Assembly (NCBI GenBank): GCA_028565635.1
Contig: JAOXYB010068134.1
Coordinates: 1-10,085 of the forward strand
Origin: Phoronis ovalis
Taxonomy: Eukaryota > Phoronida > Phoronidae
Length of the DNA stretch: 10,085 bases
Reading direction: 5' to 3'
Within the stretch, counting starts at the first letter, position 1. Each line of letters begins with the position of its first letter. Below the pieces are notes generated by a model, which worked only from the letters and a program-made list of their open reading frames with translations, was not told the DNA's origin and ran no database searches. This document shows positions 8,508 to 10,085 of the stretch, one piece after another. Position numbers and translations under genes: made by a program.

Positions 8508-8522
8508 GTTCTTTAAAAGAAC
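8508..8522 (-). other. In-frame stop within a perfect 15-bp palindrome
   Basis: The minus strand reads GTTCTTTTAAAGAAC, whose arms GTTCTTT and AAAGAAC are exact complements around one T. It contains the TAA that breaks the integrase core. Reading is open in the same frame on both sides, so this is a nonsense codon and not a frameshift. No GT or AG lies in the immediate stretch to remove it by splicing. Confidence 0.85.
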
Positions 8523-8841
8523 CCGTCGATTGCAGCATGAATGATAAATTTCCAATGGATAAGTTTGTGTGTACTATCTATGTGCCACAGGTAATTTGGA
8601 CATGGCACACTATAGCGTCTCCTCACAATTGTGTTAGACAATCTCTGCCTTACACCTTCCGGGTCAACTCGTCTCAATGCCTCTTCTATCCGCTTTCTTT
8701 GCACACGTAAACCTTTAGCTCGCAGATGACCTATCATATATTTTACACCTGCATTTGGATGCCGTGACCTGATGTCCAAGAGTTGGGTGCAAAGATCTGG
8801 TTCGGTCATAGTGGAATACCTTTTTGAGGGAACATCGACTT

Positions 8842-8984
8842 CTGTAAAAAATTAAATCAAAACTGAAACGTTTTTGTTGGGAAAACTTAATTCGAGAATA
8901 TACTTTCGTTTGCCCTGAACGGGATAAACAAATCGGACGGGTTATTTTGTTATAAATCGGACTGGTTATTATAAACGAAAATAC
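8842..8984 (-). other. 143-bp intron of the integrase-like gene with a 17-bp direct repeat
   Basis: On the minus strand the donor is GTATTT and the acceptor TTTTTTACAG. Removing it joins the HTH exon to the integrase exon in phase. On the plus strand it holds AAATCGGACGGGTTATT (8930-8946) and AAATCGGACTGGTTATT (8954-8970), with a 24-bp offset and one mismatch. Confidence 0.8.
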
Positions 8985-9144
8985 CTGCATCGTGTAAATA
9001 TTTGTACAGTGTTGGTCTAGAAAAGCCGAGATGAGAAGCAATATAAGTCATTGAAAAGTTGAGGTCTAGAAGTTCCTTGGCTTTTCTCACATCAACAAAT
9101 GCAAAGGGTCTTCCTGGTCTAGCACGTGCATCGACATCAAATAC

Positions 9145-9481
9145 CTATCAAATGATACAAACAAACACTGTACTAAGAAATAACTATACAGAACATCAGC
9201 GTGCCCCTTTGGTGCCCCTTTCACTCAATAAGGAAGTATGTTATTTTCAAGGATTGTAAACCGCGCTAAACTCTAATTCATAGTGAATGCAGATATCTGT
9301 GAGTTATTTAACTTTTAATTTGTTAAAATCTTTTAATTCGCACAAATTCATATTTTGAAATAGTACAGGATGAGAGACACATAATGTGTCAAAAATTTTG
9401 CTTCTTAGGTTTTGCTTTGCAACAGCCTGATCTAGTTCATCCATGATCATCATCTTCTTTCTCGCTACTGTCACCGCTCAC
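9145..9481 (-). other. 337-bp intron of the integrase-like gene
   Basis: On the minus strand it begins GTGAGC and ends TTTGATAG, both phase 0. The acceptor has a poor pyrimidine tract, so the exact border is less certain than that of the next intron. On the plus strand a small 11-bp duplication, GTGCCCCTTTG/GTGCCCCTTTC, lies near 9201-9222. If this intron were not spliced, exon A would read on to a TGA at 9437-9439. Confidence 0.6.
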
Positions 9482-9607
9482 AAGTCCTCTGCGTTGCACA
9501 GCGTGTAACCTTGAAAGCAAACTGGCAATTTGCTTTGCCGTTCTCCACTCATCTGGCTCGAAACCTAATCCGGTGTTTCCTTCTAGAATTTTCATTTCTC
9601 GCGCAAT

Positions 9608-9845
9608 CTGTAAGCAAAATCCTGATAATGAATAATAAAATGCCAATTGCAAGGAATGAAAGATAACACATACAGCATGCCCCACACAGTAAAGTAAGCT
9701 AGCAAAAACAAATTAGAAATGTTTTTTTTACTAAAAATGTGTTTTTCAGGAAAACCAATAAGATAAATTTACATATTTTTGTTATGTCTGTACACAGATT
9801 ACCTTTGTTTACAGGTCATGAGGCTGTGAAAATCACTTCCAGTAA
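9608..9845 (-). other. Intergenic or intron sequence between the two minus-strand coding segments
   Basis: The acceptor TTTTGCTTACAG (minus strand) abuts the first visible integrase exon. Its frame stays open upstream to an ATG at 9683-9685, but the encoded stretch is hydrophobic and unlike the exon, so I treat it as intron. Nothing else is recognised. Confidence 0.5.
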
Positions 9846-10060
9846 CTAGAGGTTTAACCCAAAATGTGCAGAATATCTCATTATTTGGGACATGAGTTCC
9901 CTCTCATGCTGAACCTGTTTCTGCTGATTTCTTTCCCACATAGTGAACATATCTTTCTCGTGCTTAAAGAATCGTTTGTCGGACGCTTCAGACACCACTT
10001 TAAAATCTGCTACTGCATTCTCCACAATATCTTTGAAAGCGTCTTCTTTACTTTTTTTTA
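9846..10060 (-). CDS. Last exon of a Myb/SANT-like or similar coiled-coil protein (5'-partial)
   Basis: On the minus strand, after acceptor TTTATTTGTAG at the right edge, 70 codons stay open to TAG at 9846-9848. The exon lacks an early ATG, as expected for a terminal exon. The product is charged and helical, with HEKDMFTMWERNQQKQVQHE followed by ELMSQIMRY and the end HFGLN. Such tails, with a long charged helix before a methionine-rich amphipathic end, are common at the C-terminus of Myb/SANT-like (trihelix-type) DNA-binding proteins, many of them transposon-derived. No Myb domain is in the window, so the family call is tentative. It ends about 240 bp upstream of the integrase-like gene on the same strand. 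A donor-like CAG|GTTCAG inside it is in phase with exon A, so splicing into that gene cannot be wholly excluded, but the reading through to TAG looks coherent. Confidence 0.5.
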
Positions 10061-10085
10061 CTACAAATAAATTTATATATAATTG

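Larger units (their letters stand above)
7826..9607 (-). pseudogene. HTH plus DDE integrase-core gene, three exons, interrupted by one in-frame stop
   Basis: Exons on the minus strand are 9607-9482 (phase 0 exit, donor GTGAGC), 9144-8985 (exit with one base) and 8841-7826, all GT-AG with matching phases, about 434 codons. Exon A has GLGFEPDEW and a helical segment. Exon B has a GRP hinge and a helix-turn-helix (MTYIASHLGFSRPTLYKYL). Exon C has a helical linker (RHPNAGVKYMIGHLRAKGLR) and then an integrase core. First Asp is in WHIDSTHK (codon 8576-8578), second in RTDYGSEN (8402-8404), Glu in VHNERVERL (8297-8299), with 34 residues between the last two. The tail has DETDLFALNYVFLPRI and NHHPASS. 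This matches the family annotated as integrase core domain (Pfam rva_4 as I recall), found in many invertebrates and fish and probably transposon-derived. An in-frame TAA at 8513-8515, just after the IDGF strand, separates first Asp from the rest, so the product is truncated unless this is a sequence error or is read through. The true start is not seen; an upstream exon may exist. Confidence 0.83.

Noticed and set aside
7957-9041. Minus-strand frames 7957-8226 and 8715-9041
   Set aside because: Both are out of frame with the integrase exons that carry the recognisable motifs; the second crosses an intron.
7826-9607. Endogenous retrovirus or LTR retrotransposon
   Set aside because: The integrase core is retroviral in type, but there is no reverse transcriptase, RNase H, protease, gag, envelope or long terminal repeat nearby, and the coding region is split by phased introns.
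9864-10070. 68-codon plus-strand open frame
   Set aside because: It is antisense to the better supported charged minus-strand exon; its product has no features beyond hydrophobicity from reversed coding sequence.
1-10085. tRNA, rRNA or snoRNA genes
   Set aside because: I looked for A/B-box-like tRNA pairs and for C/D-box pairs in introns and found none convincing by eye; a covariance-model scan would settle it.

Overview
This window looks like animal nuclear DNA, AT-rich, with small spliced exons separated by longer introns holding microsatellites and degraded repeats. Frequent ACATGTA-type words, a divergent kinase fragment of a kind I associate with molluscs and cnidarians, and an HTH-integrase gene of a kind seen in marine invertebrates and fish suggest a marine invertebrate, perhaps a mollusc. 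The species cannot be fixed from this sequence.

Positions 1-5868 (+ strand) carry most of a BUD13 gene, a subunit of the RES pre-mRNA splicing complex. Six exons with matching phases are visible (211-242, 924-1101, 1795-2342, 3379-3530, 4973-5163, 5693-5868). The true N-terminal exon lies upstream of the window. The third exon encodes nine copies of an Arg/Ser/Asp-rich repeat. The introns hold an 18-bp minisatellite, hairpins, a (CTCA)10 microsatellite, an 80-bp duplication and, at 3665-4025, a broken protein-kinase-like fragment.

Positions 5869-7235 are the BUD13 3' flank, followed by a family of three tandem units with a 484-bp spacing (6174-7235, the third truncated). Positions 7236-7825 are non-coding and contain a large inverted repeat (7639-7749) and a short hairpin (7789-7804).

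Positions 7826-9607 (- strand) hold a spliced gene with three recognisable exons. It encodes a short N-terminal region, a helix-turn-helix domain and a retroviral-type DDE integrase core with all three catalytic acidic residues, but one in-frame TAA (8513-8515) splits the catalytic domain. Next to it on the same strand, 9846-10060 is an open, charged, probably coiled-coil last exon resembling the C-termini of Myb/SANT-like proteins; its remainder lies beyond the right edge. The BUD13 gene and the two minus-strand genes converge on the repeat region and show no functional link. The right half looks like transposon-derived sequence downstream of a housekeeping gene.
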